Shown: piece by piece, positions 28,238 to 37,000 of the stretch
Layout of the letters: each line of letters starts with the position of its first letter
Position numbering within the stretch: the first letter of the stretch is position 1
Source of the DNA: Pirellulales bacterium
GTDB taxonomy: Bacteria > Planctomycetota > Planctomycetia > Pirellulales > UBA1268
Direction: 5' to 3'
NCBI GenBank assembly: GCA_017853835.1
Contig: JAFMIU010000005.1
Location: 38,511 to 102,510 of the forward strand
Length of the DNA: 64,000 nucleotides
Made by a program: the position numbers and the translations under genes
The notes under the pieces: generated by a model
Told to the model about the DNA's origin: nothing
Seen by the model: only the letters and a program-made list of their open reading frames with translations
Databases searched by the model: none

Positions 28238-30547
28238 TCATTTCGTGCGTCGCTTCGCAGGGGGCTTGGCCGAAGGCTTCTTGCCACTCCGTCGTGCGGC
28301 GACAGGCTTGGCGGCACGCGCCGCCTTGGGCGACGAGGCCTTGGCCGCCGCCCCCCGCCGGGCTCGTTTGGTGGTTGTGGAATCCTCGACGGTCGATTCG
28401 TCGGCATCCCCCTCCACCGTCCGAATGCCCTTCGATCGCTTGGCGTGTGCGGCGGACTTCTGCTTCGTTTCGCCGCTCGTCGGCATCGCCTGCGGCACGA
28501 TGATGCAGTTGTCGCCGAGTTCGAGTTCCTCCTCATCCTGAATCGGACGCCCGCGATCGTCGAGCTTCACGTCGGCTTCGGCTGTCTTCTTCTTGGCGAC
28601 GGCGAGCAGCTGCTCGTAGAGCTTCCCTCGATCCACGCCGTTGATCTGAGCCACCGCCGTGGCGACCTCACCGAGGTAGCGGAGGAAGATGCTTCGGCGT
28701 TGCCCCTCCTGCGCCACGCGGAGACGTCGGCGCAGATACATGCCGAGTTTGCGTCCGACCGCCTGCAGGGCGAGGCGAATCTCCTTCTGGATCTCGGGAT
28801 AGGATGCGATCGCCTCCTTCGACTCGCTCGTGAAGGGCACCCACACGCTCGCGACGTGCACCATGGCGGTGACCGGGCCGCTGGGGAGTCCACCCCGCGA
28901 CTGCGAGAGGCCATACGACCGCCAGTTGGTCGAGGTGATCGTCTGCGTCACGGCGCATGCCGCCGGTTGAAACTGAAGCGGCACGCGGTTGGCATACCGC
29001 AGGACCGACATGCTCGATCCCTCGTCGACACTCACATCCTGCATCGCCGCATAGAGCGCGTCGAGCTGCTGCTTCTTGAGCTTGGACGGACTCTGGCGGG
29101 GGGCCAGTTGGGCTTCAGCGATGATCTTGTCGGCCGATTCGCTTCCCATGCCGGTGAACGTGGTGGATAGGAACTGCCGAAGGCTTCGCGAGTCGCTCTC
29201 GGCGGCGAGTTCGCCGAGGCCTTCGCGGCTGATCTTCTGGGCGGCGACGCCGCCACCATAGGCCAGGGCGGCTTCGATGACGAACGGATTGCCCCGATAG
29301 ACGGATGGCGGACGGGTGGCCGCGGTGAAGAACTCGCCGGGAACCACCTGACGCAGGCCTGCCAGAAGCCGCTGTTCGCCAATGGGGACGATGCAGTCGG
29401 TTGCCGGAGGGGGAATTTTGCTGTCTTGAATCGCCTTGAAGAGCGCGTCGGCCTCGCCGCGACCGAGCTTGCCGGCGGTCACCCGGGTCGAGAGCTTGGC
29501 GGCATCGCAGATCTTCTTGGCCGTTCCATGCGACACCCGCGAGAACGACTGCGTCAGAAACTGCGCGAGGGTGATCTTGGGATATTCCTGCAGCATCGTC
29601 ACCAGCCTGCCGAGCTCGACGCCATAGGGATGGGGCTTGATCTCCTTGGGTTCAGGGGGCAGGTCGTCAGTGGATCGTTCGAGGATTCGCTCCGGGCCGT
29701 CGGGTCCCTGAAAATGAATTCGGGCATGCGGGTTGGCGATCGCCGTCTGCTCGAGATATTCCTCCACGCTGCCTCGGCCCCGTTGGAACTTCGCCTCCAT
29801 CTCGATCGTGACACGGGTGCCGTGGTTGATCGGCTCGCCAAGGTCGTTGTCGGCGACCCACTCGATGGAGTGTTTCTTCATCAGCTCGGCACCGCCCTTG
29901 CCGGCGGGGATGTCAACCCCTTCTCCCTTGCCGTTGAGGATTTCCGGCTGGTTGGTCTTGGTGTCGATGCGGAGTTCGTAATAGTGGGCAGGATGCTTGG
30001 CGTCGATCTTGGAGATGATCTTGACCGGCTTGCCGGTGGTGAGCACTCCATACATGCCGGCGGCTGAAATGCCGATGCCCTGCTGGCCTCGGCTCATGCG
30101 AAGACGATGAAACTTCGATCCGTAGAGGAGCTTGCCGAAGATGAGGGGGATCTGCTTTCGAACGATGCCCGGTCCGTTGTCCTGAACCCCCATGCGGTAG
30201 CGGGTGCCGGCGTCACCCACCTGTTCGATGTGGACCCAGATCTCGGGAAGGATGCCGGCCTCCTCGCAGGCATCGAGGGAGTTGTCGACCGCCTCCTTCA
30301 CACTCGTCAGCAGGGCCTTGCGGGGGGAATCGAAGCCGAGGAGATGGCGGTTTTTGGCAAAAAACTCGCTCACGGAGATGTCCCGCTGGCCGGCGGCGAG
30401 CGACTGGGCCGTCGCCCTCCGCTTGGCCGGGGCCTTGGGAGCGGCGACATGGCCGTTCGACTCATGGGCGCCGTCCACGTCGGGTACCGCCGATTCGGGA
30501 GGCGTGGAGCGAGTCTTGGGAGCCGGTCGTTTTGCAGTCTTCGCCAT
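28238..30547 (-). CDS. top6B: DNA topoisomerase VI subunit B with inserted repeat and basic tail
   Basis: The 769 aa protein has the GHKL ATPase motifs EAVDNSLDAC (N box), DNGPGI (G1) and GQQGIGISAAGMYG (lid), then an H2TH domain near residues 326-375 and a transducer with IGEQRLLAGLRQVVPGEF. Topoisomerase VI relaxes and decatenates DNA with subunit A supplying the cleavage tyrosine. It is typical of archaea and plants and sporadic in bacteria. Odd features are an insert at about residues 436-510 that resembles a second H2TH copy, and a Lys/Ala/Pro-rich C-terminal tail from about 690. Subunit A is not adjacent. ATG 30547 was chosen because the upstream extension is not coding in style. Confidence 0.93.
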   Translation of the reverse strand: MAKTAKRPAPKTRSTPPESAVPDVDGAHESNGHVAAPKAPAKRRATAQSLAAGQRDISVSEFFAKNRHLLGFDSPRKALLTSVKEAVDNSLDACEEAGILPEIWVHIEQVGDAGTRYRMGVQDNGPGIVRKQIPLIFGKLLYGSKFHRLRMSRGQQGIGISAAGMYGVLTTGKPVKIISKIDAKHPAHYYELRIDTKTNQPEILNGKGEGVDIPAGKGGAELMKKHSIEWVADNDLGEPINHGTRVTIEMEAKFQRGRGSVEEYLEQTAIANPHARIHFQGPDGPERILERSTDDLPPEPKEIKPHPYGVELGRLVTMLQEYPKITLAQFLTQSFSRVSHGTAKKICDAAKLSTRVTAGKLGRGEADALFKAIQDSKIPPPATDCIVPIGEQRLLAGLRQVVPGEFFTAATRPPSVYRGNPFVIEAALAYGGGVAAQKISREGLGELAAESDSRSLRQFLSTTFTGMGSESADKIIAEAQLAPRQSPSKLKKQQLDALYAAMQDVSVDEGSSMSVLRYANRVPLQFQPAACAVTQTITSTNWRSYGLSQSRGGLPSGPVTAMVHVASVWVPFTSESKEAIASYPEIQKEIRLALQAVGRKLGMYLRRRLRVAQEGQRRSIFLRYLGEVATAVAQINGVDRGKLYEQLLAVAKKKTAEADVKLDDRGRPIQDEEELELGDNCIIVPQAMPTSGETKQKSAAHAKRSKGIRTVEGDADESTVEDSTTTKRARRGAAAKASSPKAARAAKPVAARRSGKKPSAKPPAKRRTK

Positions 30548-30784
30548 GGGTGTGTCCGTGGGTGTTTCCACTGAGACTGTGACCCCGGGCGGCAGGCTTG
30601 GCAAGTGGGGCGGACTTTGCGGGTTGTGAGGCCGTCGGCCGGGGCTGCCGGTGGAAGGTTTTCCCGTCAGGGGGAACAGGCATACGCGGCATGCGCGGAG
30701 TGATGGGCAGGACAGGTTCCTGTCGAAGTTTTCGGTGCCGGGCGGAGCCCGGTGTCGGTTGGCTTTGACCAGGAGGGTCTTGTG

Positions 30785-31126
30785 ATGCCACGCGTTCGAA
30801 CGACGTGCCTGCTCCTCGCGATGCTCGGGGTCGGGGTTCTCGCCTCGACGGCCGCCGTGGCGATCCCGATCGACGGAGGCGTGGAAGGTCCCACGCCCGA
30901 CGTCTTCTACAACTTCTACGTGCCGCCGGTTCCGGCCGGGGCAGCCCCCGGGCTGGGAGCCCAGCTCTACGTGTCGCCGAGGCCAGTGCCGCCGCGCGTG
31001 GGTCACACGTGGATCACCTATCCGCCCTTCATGCCTCACGAGTTTCTCTACAAGCATCGTCGTCGCTACATCCGTCCTGCCGGTGTCACGGGGATGCGAA
31101 CCGACGTGCGGGCCTATTGGTACTGA
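30785..31126 (+). CDS. Small exported protein, function unknown
   Basis: The 113 aa product has a signal peptide (TTCLLLAMLGVGVLASTAAVA) and a mature part rich in Pro, Tyr and Phe (VFYNFYVPPVPAGAAPG, ITYPPFMPHEFLYKH), ending in TyrTrpTyr residues. ATG 30785 has AGGAGG 8 bases upstream. It lies in a divergent position from top6B, and the next small exported gene begins at or just after its stop, so the two are likely co-expressed. No domain is recognised. Confidence 0.72.
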   Translation: MPRVRTTCLLLAMLGVGVLASTAAVAIPIDGGVEGPTPDVFYNFYVPPVPAGAAPGLGAQLYVSPRPVPPRVGHTWITYPPFMPHEFLYKHRRRYIRPAGVTGMRTDVRAYWY

Positions 31127-31146
31127 TGTCTCGGAGTCACGCCATC

Positions 31147-31731
31147 ATGGAACGACGTCGCGTTTTCCCGTTTCTGGTCTTCGGCCTCGTGGCGTCAACG
31201 GCGGCCATGGGCTGCTTCGTCAACGCCGGTGACCACTCTGGCCGCGCGTCGAGCTGCGCTGGAGGCGTGTGCGCCGCCGGACCGTGTGGGTCGGGTCACT
31301 GTGGTTCGTGCGGGCATCGCGGCTGCGGAAACGGGTGTGGAGCTTGCGGTGCCCAGTGTGGTCGCGGTGCCCAGTGCTGCCCGCACTGCTGCGGGCATGG
31401 TTGCGGCCATTGCGGTCCGGGCGCGTGCAAATACGACACGTGGGAGAAGCGGTACTTCCTCCGCAGCCGCGGCAAGAGCTGGCACAGCACCTGGTACGAT
31501 CCGGCCGAGGGCCGTCCCATCGCCCTCGTCGTTCCCCCCACGGCCGAGTTCATGACGCAGTATTCGTGGGGCGTGCCAAGTTCACGCGTGGCTCCGATCT
31601 ATCACCAGTTTCGTCGGCCCTATCCCGGCGCGGGTGCCGTGTCGGGTAGCGGCGGTGGATTCCTCCCCACCCCCAATCAGCCAAGCGACACCGTGCAGTT
31701 CGGCGTCAACGCCGTCCGCGGCCCCTGGTGA
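31147..31731 (+). CDS. Gly/Cys-rich exported protein, possible lipoprotein
   Basis: The 194 aa product has a hydrophobic N terminus ending in STAAMGC, a weak lipobox. A Gly-Cys-His-rich segment of about 80 residues follows (CGSGHCGSCGHRGCGNGCGAC and CCPHCCGHGCGHCG), resembling metal- or disulfide-rich envelope proteins. The second half is ordinary sequence (WEKRYFLRSRGKSWHSTWYD, ending with TVQFGVNAVRGPW). ATG 31147 has GGAG 10 bases upstream. ATG 31126, overlapping the previous stop, is an alternative. Copper, zinc or iron binding is conceivable but not shown. Confidence 0.7.
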   Translation: MERRRVFPFLVFGLVASTAAMGCFVNAGDHSGRASSCAGGVCAAGPCGSGHCGSCGHRGCGNGCGACGAQCGRGAQCCPHCCGHGCGHCGPGACKYDTWEKRYFLRSRGKSWHSTWYDPAEGRPIALVVPPTAEFMTQYSWGVPSSRVAPIYHQFRRPYPGAGAVSGSGGGFLPTPNQPSDTVQFGVNAVRGPW

Positions 31732-31758
31732 CCTTCGGGACCGTGTGATCGCGTCTCG

Positions 31759-32814
31759 TCACCGCGACTCGTCGAGTCGGGCCCGTGCGAGCGTGGCCCA
31801 CGGGCTTTCCGGAGCGAGGTCGAGAAATCGCTGCAGGTGGTGGTCGGCATCGGCCGCCTGGCCGATCTCGCGGAGCACTCCGGCGATGTGCCAATGGGCG
31901 TCGGCATAGCCAGGCTCCTGCCGAAGCACGCCCTGCAGCGCGGCCAGGGCGAGTTCGTGCTCGCCCAGTTCCGCAAGCACACACCCGAGGCTGTCCCTGG
32001 CCTGGAGGTGGTCGGGGTCGAGTTCGATGACGGCATAGTACCGCTCCCGTGCCGCCGTCAGGTCACCGGCGCGGTAGAGGAGCTCGGCCAGCATGAACAT
32101 CACCCGGGGCGAGGGGCCCTGGGCCTGAAGCACCGCCCGGAGCGCTTCGGCGGCTTCGGAGAACTCTCCGGCCGCCTCCAGGTCGTCGGCCAGATCGAGG
32201 ATTTCGGCGGCATCCGATCCGGGTGGCGGAAGGCTCGTGTCCTCGGAAAGGGAAGATCGTGCGGATGTCGAAAGGGATGGCGCGAGTTCCACCGTGGCGG
32301 GCATGTCGTTGTCGTTGTCGGTCGACAGCGCGGCGGCGTAGAAGCCCAGCTGGAGCTGTCGCCCGGCAGCCAGCATGCGCCCCCCGTCATCGAGGCTGAG
32401 TCGTCGGCCGTCGATGCGAACCCGTGCCGCTGCCTCCGCAGCAGCCCGGCCGCCTTCAGGCACCAGCGCGCCGAGTTTGGCGTCGATGTCCCGCAGCGAG
32501 AATCCTCGGCCGAGGAGTCGAGCGAGATGGCGGGCGGCGACGAGCTGGGGAAAGTCAAACCACTCCACCGATCCGGCCGTACGAGCAGGTTCCAAGAGTC
32601 CGCCTCGGGTCCAGTGCCGGATCGCCGCGGGGGGAACGTCGAGCACCGCAGCCATCAGTGCCGAGGAATAGAGTCGGCAGACGCCCGGGTGATCGGCCGG
32701 ATCGTCGTCGGACCAGAGCGGCCGCTCACCTCGTCGGACGCTGCGCGACGGGCGGCCCGCCCCGGGCGCCTGCCCGGGGGCGTGTGACTGGTCGTCCGTG
32801 ACCTCCGGAGGCAT
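31759..32814 (-). CDS. MerR-type HTH protein fused to TPR repeats
   Basis: The 351 aa protein has a MerR-like winged helix near residues 50-115 (YSSALMAAVLDVPPAAIRHWTRGGLLEP, then the arm LVAARHLARLLGRGFSLRDIDAKL). A linker region is followed by a C-terminal TPR array of about 130 residues (LYRAGDLTAARERYYAVIELDPDHLQARDSLG is a clear TPR unit). Classical MerR proteins carry a small effector-binding domain there. A TPR array suggests control through protein binding. ATG 32814 was chosen, and the upstream extension looks non-coding. It is convergent with the Cys-rich gene. Confidence 0.82.
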   Translation of the reverse strand: MPPEVTDDQSHAPGQAPGAGRPSRSVRRGERPLWSDDDPADHPGVCRLYSSALMAAVLDVPPAAIRHWTRGGLLEPARTAGSVEWFDFPQLVAARHLARLLGRGFSLRDIDAKLGALVPEGGRAAAEAAARVRIDGRRLSLDDGGRMLAAGRQLQLGFYAAALSTDNDNDMPATVELAPSLSTSARSSLSEDTSLPPPGSDAAEILDLADDLEAAGEFSEAAEALRAVLQAQGPSPRVMFMLAELLYRAGDLTAARERYYAVIELDPDHLQARDSLGCVLAELGEHELALAALQGVLRQEPGYADAHWHIAGVLREIGQAADADHHLQRFLDLAPESPWATLARARLDESR

Positions 32815-32919
32815 GCGCGAACCCTGTAAGGATCGCGGGAATGTACCCCGACCCAGGGTCGCTGCCAATCGGCACGGTCCCGGCACCGAGTGCGGGGGCA
32901 GGCGGGAGCGAGAGCCCTC

Positions 32920-34095
32920 TCAGGGATCGTTCCGCTCGGGGCCGAGAAGGCGTGACACGTCGAGGGCGTCGATGGTTTCAATCGCCTTTCCGGCGATTCC
33001 CTGGAGGTCGCCGTACATGCCGGCGGTCGCGGACAGCACCGACTGGATCTGCATTTCCCGCCGAGCCCAGAGCTTCGTCATCGTGGCCCGCTCTTTGGTG
33101 AGATCCGACTGCATTTCCTCGAACTTCTCGATGATCGCGGTGACCCGCTGACGAAAGCGGGGGCCCGTCAGGTAGTGGTAGACCATCTCCATCTTCGATT
33201 GCTGTCCTTCACCTGCCTGACGCGCCAGGGAAAGCTCCAGCAGGGTGTGCCGAAGGGCGACGGCGAGGGGGAGGAACGTGCGGGTGCTGGTCACCCACAC
33301 CCCATCGACATGGCCGAAGGTTTCGATCCCCTTTGGCAAGGCCTGCGTGACGATGACGGCAAGATCGGCCTTGGCTGCCCGCTGATCGTCGCGGAGTTTC
33401 ACGAGCCAGCCATCGCTCCAGTTTTTCGTGCGCTTCGATTCCCAGAGGATGGTGCCACACACGGCACCCTCGCCGCGTGCCACCACATGCACCACATCGC
33501 CACCAAACTCCCCCTTGGCCACGGGCGTGAAGACATCGGTCGGGAACGACTGCTTGAGCATGGCCTCGAGTTCGAGCTCGAGGACCTCCCCCTGGAGTTG
33601 CTGGGATCCCTGCTCGGCCCGACGCTTCAGGTCCTCGATTTGCCGTTGCATCGCGGAGATGGTCTGTTCCTTCTCCGACATCTTCATGCGAAGGCCCTCC
33701 TCCGCATCCTTGCGGGCTTGTTCACGGGCACTGGCGAGGGATTCCTGCACCCGCTTCTCGACGGAAAGGTCGAGTTCCCGCTTGGCGTCGTCGAGTTCCC
33801 GCTGCTTTCGGATCGCGTCGGCCTGTGCCTTCTGCGCTTCGGCCAGTTTGGCATCGCGATCCTTGAGCACCGCGTTGAGATCGGCAAGATCCTTGGCCTT
33901 CTGCTCCATCTCCGCGGAAAGGGCGAGCCGCGCCTTTCTCGACTCCGCCGCCGCGATATCGGTGCGCTCCTTTTGAAGCTGTGCCTCGTATTGGGCGCGG
34001 GTGGCCTCCACCAGCGGCGCGGCAAGCGACTCGGTGAGCCGGATGTCAGCCTTGCAGTGGGGGCAGGTGATCGTGGGTTCGGTGCGAGTGCTCAT
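32920..34095 (-). CDS. DUF2130 protein: coiled coil plus nuclease-like domain
   Basis: The 391 aa protein begins with a CPHC half zinc ribbon, followed by about 150 residues of charged coiled coil (KRELDLSVEKRVQESLASAREQ). The C-terminal half carries a pattern resembling a PD-(D/E)xK site: Asp in FGGDVVHVV, then Glu and Lys in ILWESKRTKNW, then DLAVIVTQA. DUF2130 proteins have been linked to restriction-like folds, and the motif reading is my inference. The ATG overlaps the stop of the giant AddB-AddA gene (ATGA), suggesting a shared role in DNA end processing. Confidence 0.85.
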   Translation of the reverse strand: MSTRTEPTITCPHCKADIRLTESLAAPLVEATRAQYEAQLQKERTDIAAAESRKARLALSAEMEQKAKDLADLNAVLKDRDAKLAEAQKAQADAIRKQRELDDAKRELDLSVEKRVQESLASAREQARKDAEEGLRMKMSEKEQTISAMQRQIEDLKRRAEQGSQQLQGEVLELELEAMLKQSFPTDVFTPVAKGEFGGDVVHVVARGEGAVCGTILWESKRTKNWSDGWLVKLRDDQRAAKADLAVIVTQALPKGIETFGHVDGVWVTSTRTFLPLAVALRHTLLELSLARQAGEGQQSKMEMVYHYLTGPRFRQRVTAIIEKFEEMQSDLTKERATMTKLWARREMQIQSVLSATAGMYGDLQGIAGKAIETIDALDVSRLLGPERNDP

Positions 34096-37000
34096 GGCGA
34101 CGATTTCGGAGAAGGAGCCGGAGTGGATGATGGGCCGGGGGAAGGGTCTTGCGGGGCGACGAGTCGCCAGCATTCGGCATAGAGTTCGACCTGGGGTCGA
34201 TAATGTGCGTCGAGCATCGCCTCGCTGCCGCTGGCGACGGAGTCTGTTTTCCAGTCGACGACAGTCCATGATCCATCGACCGGATCGGCAAAGACGAGAT
34301 CGATGACGCCGCGGATCACGGTGGGAAGCGGCTGCTCGGCAGCCGTGACGGATCGAACCGACACGGGCAGATCTTCGCCACGAACCTGCAGGGAGAACGG
34401 AACCTCGACGAAGCGGGCGCCGCTGGCGAGGGCGCGTGCCCACAGGTCGCTGGCAAGCACGTCGCGGACGGTGGTGATGGCGCGATCAAGATGGGCCTCT
34501 GAAATCTCTTCACCGGACAGGGCCGTCGCGGCTGCGGCGGCGACGTCGAAGGCGGCACCTCGGCTCGCAAGCTCCAGGATGCGATGAATGGCCCGCCCCC
34601 AGGCCTCGCCGAGGCCGTCGCCGGTGAAACGAATCGCCTCGGCGGGCTCGGTGAGCAGGTCGCGAGGCGAGATGCGGGCAAAAGTCGGCTCGTGAATCGA
34701 CGCCACACGGCTCGAAAGACGTCCGGCAGGGGAGGCCGGGTGCGGCGCGGCAACCGGCGCCGACGCCGCTGGGGAGCCGCTGGCCGCCGTCGGCAGATCG
34801 GGCACGGACGCAAGCCCGCCGACAAAGCGTTCCCATGCTCCCTCGCCCACGAACGATTCGGGTCGGCTCTTCGTGGCGGGGTGGTGCCTTTCAAAAAGTG
34901 ACACCACGAGGCAGGTTCCTGGACGGGTCGCGGCGACGTAGTCGAGACGGATCTGCTCAGCCGCCTCGAAGGCTCGCTCAGCCCGCGCGTGGGTCTCCCA
35001 GTCGTCCGCGGCCGCGATGATGCTGGAGGACCATCCGGCCGACGTGGTCACGGCCAGATAACCGACCGTCTGGTCGTGCAGTCGATTGATGCGAAGAAAG
35101 GGGCCGGATTCGACATCGTCGCTCACCCGACGCTTCTGGTAATCGACGAGAAAGACCACCGGGGCCTCGAGGCCCTTCGCCTTGTGGAGATTCATGATCC
35201 GAATGCGGTCGTTCGACGGAACGTCGATCGTGAGCGGATCGAACTCCGCACGAGCCTCATCGCCGACCATGTCGTCGAGGAGGTCGAGGCAGTCGTGCAC
35301 CGATACCACGTCCATCCGGTCGGATCGAAGCTGCTCGAGAAACTTCAGGATCAGGCCGGCGACGGCGCGACCGCGTGGCCCTGCTTCGCCGTTGGCGAGT
35401 GACGCCAGGAGGAAGAGACCTGCGTCGTCGACGATCCGTTCCACCGTGGCGGCGATCGGCAGATTGCGGAGCCAGGTCCGCCATCGGGCAAAGGCGTTTC
35501 GGGCGCCGGTGAGCCTCGCACGTAGCGGCTCGGGGAGAGAGGCCGGAACGTCGATCACTCCCGTAAAGCGGCCCCCCGCCGCGTGATACTCGTAGAGGTC
35601 CGCGTCGCTGAAGCCAAACACCGCGCCACGGAGCAGCGCGAGGATCGCGACGGGATCGTCCGGATCGGCAACGGCGGCGAGGCACGTTCGGAGGTCACGG
35701 AGCGGCTCAGCCTGATCGGTGCCGAGCGTGCCCGTGACATCGACGGGCAATCCTGCCGCGTGGAGGGCTGCGGCATAGAGCCCAAGGTGTTTTCGCTCGC
35801 GAGCCACGAGCATGAAGTCGCCGGGACGGCAGGCCGTGGTGATACCCTTCGCGATCTCGTCGGGTGTGCGTGGCACCGCCATGCCGGTGTCGATGGCGTG
35901 GCGGATGAAGGAGGCGATGGCGTGGCCTTCCGCCTCGGCCCAGTGATCGCCCGCCGAGCCGTTCCGCACGAAGCGGAGGGCGCGAACGCCGGTGAGCCAT
36001 TGCCGCTCCTGTCCTGACGGCGGGGCTTCCCGCCGGCCGGAGGTGCTCGGCGTAAATGAGGGCGATTCGGCCGTCGTGGAGGGAGGAAACTGGTCACCAA
36101 ACACGTCGTTGGTCCAGGTCACGAGGTCGTGGCGACTCCGGAAGTTGGTCGTGAGGGCGAGCACCGTTCCATGCTGTTCGATGGTGTTCCGCACGGTGTT
36201 GTAGGTGACGATGTCCGCACGCCGGAAGCGATACAGGGACTGCTTGGGATCACCCACCACGAAGAGCGAGCCGGGCACCGGCTGGCAGTGTCGCCAGTTG
36301 GTCTGCGTTGGATCGGTGGCCGTGAGCAGGAGGAGCATTTCGGCCTGGATGGGATCGGTGTCTTGAAACTCATCGACGAGAATATGGGTGTAGCGGGCAC
36401 GAAAGCTCCGACGCACCTCCGGATGCGTGGCGAGGAGCTTCGCCGAGGTGCCGAGGAGATCCTGGAAGGAGAGCACGCCTCGGGAGGCGCGGAGACGATC
36501 GTAGGTGGCGAGGGCGGCCCTCAGGGCCGCGATGGCGGCAGGGTAGCGATGGGCCCGCCATTGCCAGAGGGCCGGCAGCGCAACGGAATCGCGGAGTCGT
36601 GTCCACGCATCGTTCCAATGCCGTGCACGCTCCTTGCCGGAGAGCGCCGGCTCCGCCGGGGTGCCTTCGGTGCCCTGCCAGTATGACTGGACCGCCTTCG
36701 GCGAACGGTCGAGTTCCTTGACGAGATCCATGACCGCAACGATCGATGACGTGTCGCAGCGGCGGGCCAGGCGGGCAAACTGCTCGAGTGCGTTCATGAG
36801 CGGATCGGAGCCACGATCGGCCGGCGGAGAAAACGTCTCGGCCTCGATGGCGGTGACAAATGCCTCGATGGGGCCGAGAAGAGCCGCGATGTCGGGGGCA
36901 GGCGTCGCACTGACCGGCCACGATTCCACGTCGCCGTAGGTGGCGAAGCGGTCGATGAAGAGGTCGGACAGGTCGCCGAGTCGCAGGCCCACCGACTGGA

